Part shown: positions 55,106-63,880 of the stretch, in pieces
Layout of the letters: each line of letters begins with the position of its first letter
Position numbering within the stretch: the first letter of the stretch is position 1
Assembly (NCBI GenBank): GCA_002009975.1
Contig: MTLP01000032.1
Coordinates: forward strand, 1-64,000
Reading direction: 5' to 3'
From: Thermococcus sp. JdFR-02
Lineage (GTDB): Archaea > Methanobacteriota_B > Thermococci > Thermococcales > Thermococcaceae
DNA length: 64,000 nucleotides
The notes under the pieces: generated by a model
What the model was told of the DNA's origin: nothing
What the model saw: the letters and a program-made list of their open reading frames with translations, nothing else
Database searches by the model: none
Program-made: the position numbers and the translations under genes

Positions 55106-55780
55106 TCAGCATTTCTTGAACTTTTCACTAGTTAGCTCTCTAAGAGCATCTGAAGCTATCCATTTGGCACTTTTTGAATCTATCTTTTGAATCTCCTTTG
55201 CTGTTTCAATTGCAGCTTTATTTAGGCTAATATTACGCTTTCCAATTTGCCTCAACGCCCAATTGACGGCTTTTTTAACGTACTTTCTATCATCTTCTGC
55301 CTCTTTCTTTATTATGGACAGGAACTCTAGAAATTCTTCGTCTCCCGCTTTTTTATCATGAACAGCTAAAACTGCCATCAAGACAAATCCAGCCCTCTTA
55401 ACAAACTCTTCCTCTCTCGAACTCCATTCAACTGCCTTTTTATGAGCAAATCGGGTATACACAAAGAGATTATTACAACATTGATCGCATAAATCCCATG
55501 AATTAAAATCTCTAACCCAGTTTTCCATCTGCTCCTCTGTAACCATGTTCGGATCATCAATCATAGAAGCAAGTATGCGCGCCTCATGAATCCCTGAAGA
55601 CCAAAGCTGCTGAGCCAAAGTATGGTCCTTACCTATTTCCTTTGCCAATTTTCTTAAATTGGGAACTGATATTCCATATGCTTTTTCTGTATTAATCCCA
55701 AATCTTTTCATACCTTCTACTGCCTTTTGATTGGACATTACTTCAAGCTTCTTCATAATTTCTCCATATCTCACTAACAT
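55106..55780 (-). CDS. DNA alkylation repair protein, AlkD-like
   Basis: A protein of about 224 residues made of HEAT-like helix pairs. AlkD hallmarks are GISVPNLRKLAKEIGKD near residue 37, EARILASMIDDP, NSWDLCDQCC, and YVKKAVNWALRQIGKRN. AlkD glycosylases remove bulky cationic 3- or 7-alkylpurines. The start is uncertain. The ATG at 55780 is only two bases from GAGAGGAG, and GTG at 55774 would be better spaced. Two codons make little difference to the product. Confidence 0.85.
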   Translation of the reverse strand: MLVRYGEIMKKLEVMSNQKAVEGMKRFGINTEKAYGISVPNLRKLAKEIGKDHTLAQQLWSSGIHEARILASMIDDPNMVTEEQMENWVRDFNSWDLCDQCCNNLFVYTRFAHKKAVEWSSREEEFVKRAGFVLMAVLAVHDKKAGDEEFLEFLSIIKKEAEDDRKYVKKAVNWALRQIGKRNISLNKAAIETAKEIQKIDSKSAKWIASDALRELTSEKFKKC

Positions 55781-55992
55781 CTCCTCTCTTAACAGCTTCC
55801 ACAAGCCATTATATAATAGTTATTACTGAATCCACTAAATCACAAGTTATATAAGACAAGAAAAAAGAAAAGAATTGAGAAACTCGTTCTTTAAATAAGC
55901 ACACAGGAGATGACTGTTTAAAGAAACTAAAGGATCAAATTTTCACATATCTAAGAAAAGACCGTGATTATACTTCCTTGGAGGTATGAGAG

Positions 55993-56772
55993 GTGAGGAT
56001 TGAGATTAGAGAAGTTGATGAAACTAACATAGATGACATGATTTCAGTGTGCGATCCATCTACCATCAGTGAGGCATACAAAAAAGGAGTTGAGATTAAA
56101 AGAGCATGGCTTCTCGAGATGCTGAGAACGTATGAAGATGTTGGCTTTGTTGCGTATTTTAATGAAAAGCCTGCCGCTCAGCTCTTAACTTACCCTGAAA
56201 AAGCAGATCCAACGAGTTTAAGGAGGGAAAACGTTTTAGTTGTTAACTGTATCTACAATCCACTTTTAGAAGCTCAAAGAAAGGGAATAGCAAGGAGTAT
56301 GGTCGAGAAGCTCATTCAAAAAGCAAGAGGAAAATATGAATTTTTGATCACTCACGCATTTGATACTGGGGAGTTTCTGTCCCAAGCGGACTTCTTTAAG
56401 AAGATGGGCTTCAAAGAGATAACTAAAGAAGACCTTTACTACTCTTTCAGCGGAAGGGAACTTAAAGAACCCTATTCTGGCTTTTGGAAAGAGGGAGGAG
56501 AATATAGGAGGAGTGATGAAGATATCGGCAGAATCATGATATTCTATGAGCCAGTGTGTCCTTTTTCTTATCTCTGGGCATATAGAGCAAAAGAAATAGT
56601 GAAAGAAATCGCTCCTGAATTCAAAATAGAGGTTTTGAATGGATGGGAACATCCAGAAGAGTTTGTGTCCAGAGGACGGAACTGGATGTTGGTGAACGGC
56701 ATTCCAATAAAATCGCTCCCCATAGAAAGAGGGACGTTTAAGGAAGAAATTAAGAATGCGCTGGAAACTTAA
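55993..56772 (+). CDS. GNAT acetyltransferase with YoaP-like C-terminal domain
   Basis: A 259-residue protein. Residues 1-150 form a GNAT N-acetyltransferase with the acetyl-CoA loop EAQRKGIARSMVEKLIQ and FFKKMGFKEI. The last 90 residues resemble a YoaP-like thioredoxin-fold domain, with YEPVCPFSYLWAYRAKEIV (CPFS in place of CxxC) and GIPIKSLPIERGT. The start is GTG at 55993 after GGAGGTATGAGA. Substrate unknown. Confidence 0.8.
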   Translation: MRIEIREVDETNIDDMISVCDPSTISEAYKKGVEIKRAWLLEMLRTYEDVGFVAYFNEKPAAQLLTYPEKADPTSLRRENVLVVNCIYNPLLEAQRKGIARSMVEKLIQKARGKYEFLITHAFDTGEFLSQADFFKKMGFKEITKEDLYYSFSGRELKEPYSGFWKEGGEYRRSDEDIGRIMIFYEPVCPFSYLWAYRAKEIVKEIAPEFKIEVLNGWEHPEEFVSRGRNWMLVNGIPIKSLPIERGTFKEEIKNALET

Positions 56773-56810
56773 AATTATAGGGATAAATGTGAGAAAATTT
56801 GAAAAAGATG

Positions 56811-57980
56811 TCAAAGAGCATCTAGGGGGATTACTTTTCGCAGCTGGGCTTGGATGTCCTTCAGTTTTTCACTAACATCTTCCTTATCCAACTCCTTCCT
56901 CAAACCGTAGAGCTCATAGAAAACTGGCAGTATCTCCTTCTCCTCGATAATGCCAAGAGAAACTGCAGTTTCAATGGCATATATCAAATCAACGAAAGCT
57001 CTTTGAGGTTCTTGGAGGGGTTCAGTGAGAATTTGTTTTATGGATTCTTTCTGCTTTTGTCTTAGCCACTCGTCTTCTCTCTTAAAGAACTCATCAAGCT
57101 CATCTAAATCTTCTCTAGAAATCTTCCATCCGCTTGCTTCGACATTTTCTTCCAGATGTTCTACCGTTGAAGGTCCGGTTAGGGCACATATTACCCCTTC
57201 ATGGGCAAGAACCCAAGCGATGGCAACCTGCACTGGAGTTTTACCATATCTCTCTCCCAACTCCGCAAACTTTTTTGCTATTCTCAAGCCGTGCTGGAAG
57301 CGCTCCCTCTGAAAAAGTGGGTCTAAATAACGTATATCTCCGGGTTCAAACTTTTGATTTTCTTTAAATCTTCCTGTGAGTAAGCCTCTCCCCGTTGTGC
57401 TGAAAGCAATAATTCCCAAATTGTATTTCCGGTAAAGTGGCAAAAGCTTTTCATAAGATTCTCTTGCAACTGCACTAAACTCTGCAAGAGCTGAAAAGGG
57501 CTTTCCAAGCTTGCAGTATTCCTCCGCAACATCTAAAGGCAAGTGACCTACGCCGTAATATCGAATCTTCCCCTCTTCGATAAGATCTTCCAGCGCTTCA
57601 ATGGTTTCCTCTATTGGTGTGGTTGGGTCATGGAAGTGAACTTGGTAGAGGTCGATGTAATCGGTCTGCAGTCTCTTGAGACTTTCTTCGCAGGCGTTTT
57701 TGATGTAGTCTTTGGAGAGGTTTGGCTTTATACCGCTCCTAACTCCAACTTTCGTGGCTATATAAACCTCTTCACGGAAGGATTTTACAATCTCTCCCAA
57801 AATTTGTTCAGCGTTTCCATAGGCTTCCGCAGTGTCAAAGAAGTTAACCCCAAGTTCATAGGCACGGTAAATCATTCTCTTAAACTCTTCAAGATTTTTT
57901 ACTCCATAGACTCCACTTAAAGAATACGTCCCAATCCCTATCTCGGAAATCCGCAAACCCCTATGCTTTTGATATCTCAC
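56811..57980 (-). CDS. Aldo/keto reductase
   Basis: A 389-residue aldo/keto reductase with an extra C-terminal helical region. The catalytic tetrad sits in FFDTAEAYGNAEQIL (Asp, Tyr), ATKVGVR (Lys), and YQVHFHDP (His). GAITGPSTVEHL-like sequence (ICALTGPSTVEHLEENV) is the NADPH-binding segment. After about residue 300 a helical tail (KQILTEPLQEPQRAF onward) exceeds the usual 320 residues. Translation starts at GTG 57980 after GGAGGTTATATCC. Substrate unknown. Confidence 0.88.
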   Translation of the reverse strand: MRYQKHRGLRISEIGIGTYSLSGVYGVKNLEEFKRMIYRAYELGVNFFDTAEAYGNAEQILGEIVKSFREEVYIATKVGVRSGIKPNLSKDYIKNACEESLKRLQTDYIDLYQVHFHDPTTPIEETIEALEDLIEEGKIRYYGVGHLPLDVAEEYCKLGKPFSALAEFSAVARESYEKLLPLYRKYNLGIIAFSTTGRGLLTGRFKENQKFEPGDIRYLDPLFQRERFQHGLRIAKKFAELGERYGKTPVQVAIAWVLAHEGVICALTGPSTVEHLEENVEASGWKISREDLDELDEFFKREDEWLRQKQKESIKQILTEPLQEPQRAFVDLIYAIETAVSLGIIEEKEILPVFYELYGLRKELDKEDVSEKLKDIQAQLRKVIPLDAL

Positions 57981-58094
57981 GGATATAACCTCCTACAAGT
58001 TAGATTAAACTTATTTTAAGCTCTGAAAAATGCGTTCTTTTAACGCTTTATGTTCTATTACACTGTATTGTGCCTTTATTTCTGACCTATTTTG

Positions 58095-58110
58095 CAAAAA
58101 GTATATAAGG
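58095..58110 (+). promoter_or_regulatory. Promoter of the MBL-fold hydrolase gene
   Basis: CAAAAAGTATATAAGG is a strong BRE/TATA combination, about 75 bases before the ATG at 58171. The predicted leader carries GGAGGA at 58155-58160. Confidence 0.6.
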
Positions 58111-58170
58111 GTTTGTCAAAATTATGCTGACTATTTGAAAATAATCACAACTCTGGAGGAAGATTTTAAG

Positions 58171-58926
58171 ATGAACATTATAATACTTGGTTCTGGAGTG
58201 TATAGCGGAACCCCAAGACCTTTATGTGGTTGTGAGAACTGTTCAAGAGCTAGGAAATTTCCTTTATATAGAAGAACGCGCTTTTCAATGTACATTCCCA
58301 GGATTAGAGCGCTAATAGATCCCTCACCAGACTTACATTATCACTTAGAGCATATAAATGAAAAAATCGAGCATGTTTTCGTTACTCATGCTCACTTTGA
58401 CCACATAGGTGGCTTACCTGAACTCCAGATCTTTAAGCACATTAAGCTTTATGGACATACCACGACCCTTGAAGTGGCAAAATACTTGCAAAAGCGTTTT
58501 GTAGGGGAGAGCAAATGGAATTGGAAGTATTTTCCATTAGAATTTAACAAGTGGTACGACTTTAACTTTAAGATTTACCACTTTAAAGTTATTCACCAGC
58601 CAATAGAAGCTGCCGGAGGATTTATAATCCAAATTGAAAACAAAAAGATTGTGATTACCGGTGATACTGGACCAGAAATACTTAATGATAAAAGAACATT
58701 GAAGGAGATTAGAAATGCTGACTTGCTTGTTGCAGATATGACGCATAAACACTCAATTTCAAATGCCCATCTTGGAGTTGATGATGCAATAAAACTCGCT
58801 CAAACGGTTAAAGCAAGGAAGACAGTTTTTGCTCACATAAGTCATACAAATTATACGCATGATGAGCTTGAAGAGAAGACAAAACCCTATCTAGTGGCGA
58901 GAGATTTCATGCACATAAACATTTAA
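58171..58926 (+). CDS. MBL-fold metallohydrolase, PhnP-like
   Basis: A 251-residue metallo-beta-lactamase-fold hydrolase. The metal motif HAHFDHIGG begins at His73. A CGCENCSRAR cysteine cluster near residues 19-28 binds a structural zinc in PhnP phosphodiesterases. VITGDTGPE and FAHISHTN supply the remaining ligands. PhnP cleaves cyclic ribose phosphates, and related enzymes act on 2',5'-cyclic nucleotides. GGAGGA lies ten bases before the ATG at 58171, so the longer frame upstream is rejected. Confidence 0.85.
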   Translation: MNIIILGSGVYSGTPRPLCGCENCSRARKFPLYRRTRFSMYIPRIRALIDPSPDLHYHLEHINEKIEHVFVTHAHFDHIGGLPELQIFKHIKLYGHTTTLEVAKYLQKRFVGESKWNWKYFPLEFNKWYDFNFKIYHFKVIHQPIEAAGGFIIQIENKKIVITGDTGPEILNDKRTLKEIRNADLLVADMTHKHSISNAHLGVDDAIKLAQTVKARKTVFAHISHTNYTHDELEEKTKPYLVARDFMHINI

Positions 58927-58991
58927 TTTCGAAATGCTGTCCTTCATTAACATTATTAAAAAAGATGCCTTAATAATGGTGGTGTTGCATC

Positions 58992-60632
58992 ATGGTGATT
59001 TGTAAAGTTGTTGATATTGATGAGGCAATAAGTAAGATACCAGATAATGCAGTGATAGCGATTTCGGGCTTTAATATGCTCGTAGCTCCCGAATATTTGC
59101 TGCTTAAATTGTTTGAACGCTATGAAAAGACGGGACATCCTCAAAATGTATTCCTCGAAGTAAATCCTATACCTACCGCTCCAAACGGTGTTCTTGATAA
59201 GATTGCAAAGAAGATATATGAAGACTTAGACCAAAAATTCTTGTCCGGAATTTTAGTAACTTATCCCGGCTGGTCACCATACCTACAAAAACTTATCCAA
59301 GAGAATAGAATAGAAGGGTATACATGGTCTATAGGAACAGCTTCATGGTTTTTTAGGGAAGTTGCGAGAGGATTCCCTGGAGTAATAACAAAAGTTGGGA
59401 TGAGGACTTTCCTAGATGGGCGTGAAGATGCTGGCTATTTAAATGAGTTGGCAAGAGAAAAGAAGAGATGTAAAGTCAAGACCATTAAAATTGATGGGGA
59501 AGAGTATTTACTTTACAAAGCCCCAAAACCCAATGTAACCTTCATAAGGGGCACGACAAGCGATGAGATAGGAAACCTAACCACAGAAAGAGAAGGCTCT
59601 TTTACAGATATTTTGAATATGGCTCAAGCGGCTAAATCACAGCCAAATCCTGGCATTGTGATTGCACAAGTAGAAAGAGTAGCTAGATTTGGCTCTTTGC
59701 ATCCCCAAGATGTAAAAGTTCCAGGTCCTTTAATAGACTATGTTGTTATAGCTCCTCCTGAATACCATAAGCAGAGTGCAAACATACAATACGACCCAAG
59801 GATTTCTGGTGAGATAATACCTCCCACAAGCTTAGAATTGCTTTCAAAATCAGAGCTTAACACGAGAAAGGTCATTGCAAGAAGGATACTCTTAGAGATG
59901 GCAAAGCTGATAGAAGAGCTTGGAAGACCGATTCTTGTTAACCTTGGGATTGGAATTCCTTCAGAAGTTGCTGGGGTAGCAAATGAGGAGGGAATACAAG
60001 ATCTAGTGTTTACCACGGTAGAGTCGGGACCTTTTGGTGGGGTTGCCCTTTTAGGTCCAGACTTTGGAGCTTCAATAGGACCTTTTGCAATAATATCGAT
60101 GGCTGATCAGTTTGCTAACTATGAGGGTGGAATTATTGACGTGGCAAGCTTAGGCTTTATGCAAGTAGATGAGCAGGGAAATGTTAATCCCTCTATACTT
60201 CCAGGACGCTTACCGGGACCTGGTGGCTTTCCAGTGATTTCATATGGTTCCCCGAGAGTAATCTTTGCAGGTGGATTCACCGCAGGAAAAAGGGATATTA
60301 GAACAGAAAACGGTAAACTCAACATAGTGAAAGATGGTGACATAGCCAAATTTGTTAAGAAAGTCTATAAGGTAGTTTACAGTGGTCCAGTTGGTTTGGA
60401 GAAGGGACAAGAAGTTATCTATGTAACGGAGAGAGCAGTTTTTAGATTAACGAAAAAAGGGCTTGTTCTTGAAGAATACGCCCCGGGAATTGACATTGAA
60501 AAAGACATATTGAACAAGATGGAGTTTGAGCCAAAAATAAGTTCAAAACTAAGGGAGATGGAGAAAAGGCTTTTCCTACCAAGACCAATGGGTCTAAAAG
60601 AAGAAGTTGAGAGGGCAATTTGTCGAATTTAG
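58992..60632 (+). CDS. Acetate/propionate CoA-transferase family protein
   Basis: A 546-residue protein with the alpha and beta halves of a CoA-transferase fused in one chain, like propionate CoA-transferase or YdiF. The catalytic glutamate lies in TTVESGPFGG in the second half, after PILVNLGIGIPSEVAG. It moves CoA between acyl-CoA esters and short-chain acids. GGTGGTG precedes the ATG. No linked fatty-acid genes are present, so the acid substrate cannot be stated. Confidence 0.88.
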   Translation: MVICKVVDIDEAISKIPDNAVIAISGFNMLVAPEYLLLKLFERYEKTGHPQNVFLEVNPIPTAPNGVLDKIAKKIYEDLDQKFLSGILVTYPGWSPYLQKLIQENRIEGYTWSIGTASWFFREVARGFPGVITKVGMRTFLDGREDAGYLNELAREKKRCKVKTIKIDGEEYLLYKAPKPNVTFIRGTTSDEIGNLTTEREGSFTDILNMAQAAKSQPNPGIVIAQVERVARFGSLHPQDVKVPGPLIDYVVIAPPEYHKQSANIQYDPRISGEIIPPTSLELLSKSELNTRKVIARRILLEMAKLIEELGRPILVNLGIGIPSEVAGVANEEGIQDLVFTTVESGPFGGVALLGPDFGASIGPFAIISMADQFANYEGGIIDVASLGFMQVDEQGNVNPSILPGRLPGPGGFPVISYGSPRVIFAGGFTAGKRDIRTENGKLNIVKDGDIAKFVKKVYKVVYSGPVGLEKGQEVIYVTERAVFRLTKKGLVLEEYAPGIDIEKDILNKMEFEPKISSKLREMEKRLFLPRPMGLKEEVERAICRI

Positions 60633-61747
60633 TTTAAGCTCTTTATTGCTTTTAGCTCAACTTCGTTTCCTTTCATCTTTATTCTCACTATCATGTCTCC
60701 AACCTTATAATTCCCACCCTCTTTTACACCCTGCATTTCTGCAATTTGGATGAGAGCTTTATAAAATTCTTGAGCATCTGAAGAGGTTTCCCAAAGCGTT
60801 TTCCATATGAGAATCTTATGAGTGCTGTTATTCAATAGGACTACTTTATCTCCCTCCCATCCTTCAGCAACCTCATAAGCATTTTCAACCCCTAATTTGG
60901 TTGCCACTAAAACATAGACATAGAACTCACCAAGTCTATCTTCATGGATCAATTTGTAGTTCTTATCTACGCTTATTTCAACTTTTTTGGGAGCTTCTCC
61001 TTTCAAATATTTCTGTGGATGCATTATCTGTTCTGTCGAGCTTGGGAGATTTTTGTAAGCCTTATTTACGAGCTCCCAACCTCCTTGATCATAGAGGAAT
61101 TTAACAAATTTTTCTCCATAGACATAAGGAAAGCTGCGCAAAGCTATGTGTGGATCATAGAGAGGAAGTTTAGTTGTCTTAAATACTCTTAAATTATGTC
61201 TTTTTGAGTATTCATCGGCAACTAAATCCGCATCTCCTTCGATTAATGCACTTACTGCAAGCCTTTCATCAAAAATTTTTGGGGTTGGAGGGTCAAAATA
61301 CTCCTTTTGAAGCACATGTATAAGTTCGTGAGCGATCACCCTATAGGCTGTATCTCCGCTGTCCTTAAAGTTCTCTTCAATGATGTAAATCTTGTTTCCC
61401 ATTGTAGCGGCAATCCAAGAAGCCCTATATTGCGTTGCAGCCCTTACAATGTCATAATCTTGAGGAACGAGCATTGTTAGTTTGTATATCTCTTCCCAGG
61501 TTTCTAATTCTCGATTTGCCCTTGAAGAAGTTCTTTTAGTTGCCCATTCAATATCAACGACTATAAATTGGGGCTCTCCCTTAAAAGTCAAGTTCCTTAT
61601 CTCAGTGATTTCTTTGACAATTTCCATTGCTTGGGTTAAAATTTCCTCAGAATCACTTCGATGGGGTGTGTAATAGGTGGTTGATGCTAAAACTATCACC
61701 AAAATACTAACGATCACTGCTAAAGTGCTTCGGATTTGGATTTTCAA
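60629..61747 (-). CDS. Membrane-anchored zinc metallopeptidase, uncharacterised
   Basis: A 372-residue protein with one N-terminal hydrophobic segment (residues 8-25), probably a signal anchor placing the rest outside the cell. The zinc motif AHELIHVLQKE and the later ALIEGDADLVADEY (glutamate ligand) define a gluzincin-like active site. The family has no firm name to me. It overlaps the CoA-transferase stop by four bases and abuts the exonuclease gene stop, so it may be co-transcribed with it. Confidence 0.8.
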   Translation of the reverse strand: MKIQIRSTLAVIVSILVIVLASTTYYTPHRSDSEEILTQAMEIVKEITEIRNLTFKGEPQFIVVDIEWATKRTSSRANRELETWEEIYKLTMLVPQDYDIVRAATQYRASWIAATMGNKIYIIEENFKDSGDTAYRVIAHELIHVLQKEYFDPPTPKIFDERLAVSALIEGDADLVADEYSKRHNLRVFKTTKLPLYDPHIALRSFPYVYGEKFVKFLYDQGGWELVNKAYKNLPSSTEQIMHPQKYLKGEAPKKVEISVDKNYKLIHEDRLGEFYVYVLVATKLGVENAYEVAEGWEGDKVVLLNNSTHKILIWKTLWETSSDAQEFYKALIQIAEMQGVKEGGNYKVGDMIVRIKMKGNEVELKAIKSLN

Positions 61748-62719
61748 CTAATCACCCCCTATCTCTTCACAAAGTTTTGAAAAGAGCCTTGCAGTGGTTA
61801 TTAAATCTAATTTGTTGTGCTCGATTATAGGTATCAAAGGTCCCACGTTCTTAGTCTTCAAATAGACCTCATAGAACTCTGGAACTAAAGCACTTGGAAC
61901 GTCATCTTTCCTTTCTATGCCAAATACGTGTCTTTCCAAAGTGACCAGCCTGCAGTTAGGGAGCTTTTCTCTCCATAAGCGCCTTGAAAATAGGAATACA
62001 TCAAAGTTGGGCTTGTTAAGGTCTCCCCTCATTTTATGATAAGCTAATCTTTCTTCAATGTATGGCACATCAAACTTCCGCCCGTTGAATGTTACAAAAG
62101 CACTCTTATCCTTTAAATTGGGCAAAAATGCAGCTAAAAGAGCAGGTTCTTCTTCCAAATTCCTCGCAAAATATTGGTTTATCAATAATTTGTCGTTCAT
62201 AATCTCCGCAACTCCAATCAATATAACAGGCTTTGCATAGAGTCCTAAGGTCTCTATGTCCAAAATCATGAAATCTTCTTTTCTGTGAAAAGCGGATGCA
62301 TACAAAATTAGCGGATGAGATTTTTGAAATCTGCTGCTAATCCACTCAATAATACTATAGATATCGCGTTTATCTAAGAGTTCTAAAAACTTTGAAGCTT
62401 CACGACCAAATCGGGGATGCCTTGTAAGGTCTTCGATCGTTTTGTACCCCTTCTTTTTTAGCTTAGCCTCTGTTGCTTTTCCTATCCCATGGATTAGCTT
62501 TAAGTCTGACAGTATTTCCTCTCTCGCCTTTTTTGGGTCGATTGTTTTTAGGCTTATCCTTTCTTCGCTTCTTATGAGGTAACAAGTACCTTTCTCAGTC
62601 TCAAGCTCCTCTCCAGGAATTACATCTTCTAAGCTTTTCCCTCTATATTCTTTTAACAATCTCCGCTCTAATCTCTGAGCTTCCACATATCCCCAATCGT
62701 AAATGTCCATGTAAATCAT
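61748..62719 (-). CDS. YprB-like ribonuclease H-fold 3'-5' exonuclease
   Basis: A 323-residue protein. A helix-hairpin-helix region (LIHGIGKATEAKLKKKGYKTIEDL, residues about 94-118) precedes an RNase H-like exonuclease with acidic motifs ILDIETLG, TFNGRKFDVPYI and HNKLDLITTA. Such YprB-type enzymes probably trim DNA or RNA. The start is ATG 62719 after AGGAGGAC. The next gene downstream on the same strand, the metallopeptidase, starts at the base after the stop. Confidence 0.84.
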   Translation of the reverse strand: MIYMDIYDWGYVEAQRLERRLLKEYRGKSLEDVIPGEELETEKGTCYLIRSEERISLKTIDPKKAREEILSDLKLIHGIGKATEAKLKKKGYKTIEDLTRHPRFGREASKFLELLDKRDIYSIIEWISSRFQKSHPLILYASAFHRKEDFMILDIETLGLYAKPVILIGVAEIMNDKLLINQYFARNLEEEPALLAAFLPNLKDKSAFVTFNGRKFDVPYIEERLAYHKMRGDLNKPNFDVFLFSRRLWREKLPNCRLVTLERHVFGIERKDDVPSALVPEFYEVYLKTKNVGPLIPIIEHNKLDLITTARLFSKLCEEIGGD

Positions 62720-62764
62720 TATGTTTGTCCTCCTAGAATAGGTGTTTCAAGGTTAATTGTATAA

Positions 62765-62974
62765 ATTGTTTGTTGTTTTGATAGGAAGATTCTTTGGCTT
62801 TGCGAGAAGCACGGAATTGAGGATCCAGTCTTTCGTGAGTTTGAGAACATAGTATGGGTTAATTTAATAAGTATTGGAACATTTGCTGTTTCTTTGCAAA
62901 AATTAGAAAATCTTCAAAGAGCTTGTCTACGTCTTTTTCACACTTATCTCCGTGTTAAGGATTTTTGGGATTAA
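62765..62974 (+). pseudogene. Possible relic of a larger gene, C-terminal fragment
   Basis: A 70-codon open stretch with no ATG runs to TAA at 62972-62974. It includes ILWLCEKHGIEDPVF and later RLFHTYLRVKDFW. The first part recalls the C-terminal segment of AlbA_2-type (Schlafen-like) ATPase proteins (G..C...G...P.F). It ends inside the 3' part of the opposite-strand nucleotidyltransferase gene. It could be the remains of a gene lost when the AbiE-type genes arrived. It may also be a chance frame. Confidence 0.35.
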
Positions 62975-63880
62975 TCTCATTAAAAACACTCCCAAGCCAT
63001 CAATAAACCTCCAAAACTCTTTTTCTGGTTCTTTAGCAAACAGGACAAGCTCCTCTTTGAAAGCAATCTTATCTTTCAACCCCTCAAGTTCTCCCACGTT
63101 GTCTCTTATTATTTTTTCCACATTTGGATTATACTTTCCTGTGAACTCAACCTTTTCAAGTATCTCCTGTTCAAAATCCCTGTAATCATAGCCCACCTTT
63201 GAGAGCATGAACACATCATAAAAGTCCCTTGCTTTCTGGAACTTCCTTGTTAAAATTGCCCTTACCTTTTCCGTTAGAATCTCCCTTGGGTCATAAGCGA
63301 AGACCTCAACTGGTGAGTATTCTAGGAGTTCTTCTTCATAAAATGCTCTCTCCTCTGGTGAGAGTGAAGTCTCGCTAAGCAGAGTTCTCGCAGTAACAAT
63401 TTTGGGCTCAAAGAACAGTTTTTCAAAGAATATCACCTCAACCTTAATTATCTCCCCTTTCTCGGTTCTCAATTCAAAGAACACTATTTTGCGATTCTCA
63501 TTCCCCTCAAAATGAAGGAATTCATTGTCAAACTTCTTTCCCAAGTATGGCTCAAAAATTAGGCCTTGCTCTCCCGCTATCCTCTTCAGCAAATTAGCCA
63601 CGTATTTAACTTCCTTAGTTATTAGCTCCCTTCGCTTTGCCCTTGAGAGCCACTCACCTCTGTAGTAATACGTAAAGTCCAAATCGATGCTGAAGCGGTA
63701 GTAGCCGAGATAGCACTTAACTAAGCAAGTGCCACCCTTGAAAAGGTAGTTTTCCTTAAAGTGCTCGTCAGAGTAAAGTCTTCTCAAAATCATGTGAAGG
63801 AGAATGTCTCTCTCAATCAGCTCAAGACTTTTAACGCCTGTCTTCTTTGAGACAAAGGCTACAAGCTCCTTAAGGTTCAT
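62927..63880 (-). CDS. AbiEii/AbiGii-type nucleotidyltransferase (toxin family)
   Basis: A 317-residue nucleotidyltransferase of the AbiEii type. KGGTCLVKCYLGYYRFSIDLDFTY holds the GS-like (here GGTCL) loop and the DLD metal-binding aspartates; lysine/acid motifs KVRAILTRKFQKARDFYDVFML follow. AbiEii toxins add nucleotides to tRNA or otherwise arrest growth during phage attack and are paired with AbiEi antitoxins. The start overlaps the stop of an upstream partner gene by 11 bases. Confidence 0.85.
   Translation of the reverse strand: MNLKELVAFVSKKTGVKSLELIERDILLHMILRRLYSDEHFKENYLFKGGTCLVKCYLGYYRFSIDLDFTYYYRGEWLSRAKRRELITKEVKYVANLLKRIAGEQGLIFEPYLGKKFDNEFLHFEGNENRKIVFFELRTEKGEIIKVEVIFFEKLFFEPKIVTARTLLSETSLSPEERAFYEEELLEYSPVEVFAYDPREILTEKVRAILTRKFQKARDFYDVFMLSKVGYDYRDFEQEILEKVEFTGKYNPNVEKIIRDNVGELEGLKDKIAFKEELVLFAKEPEKEFWRFIDGLGVFLMRLIPKILNTEISVKKT

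Noticed and set aside
58030-58170. Longer N-terminus of the MBL hydrolase
   Set aside because: It contains the promoter TATA box and lacks its own ribosome binding site, while GGAGGA precedes the later ATG.
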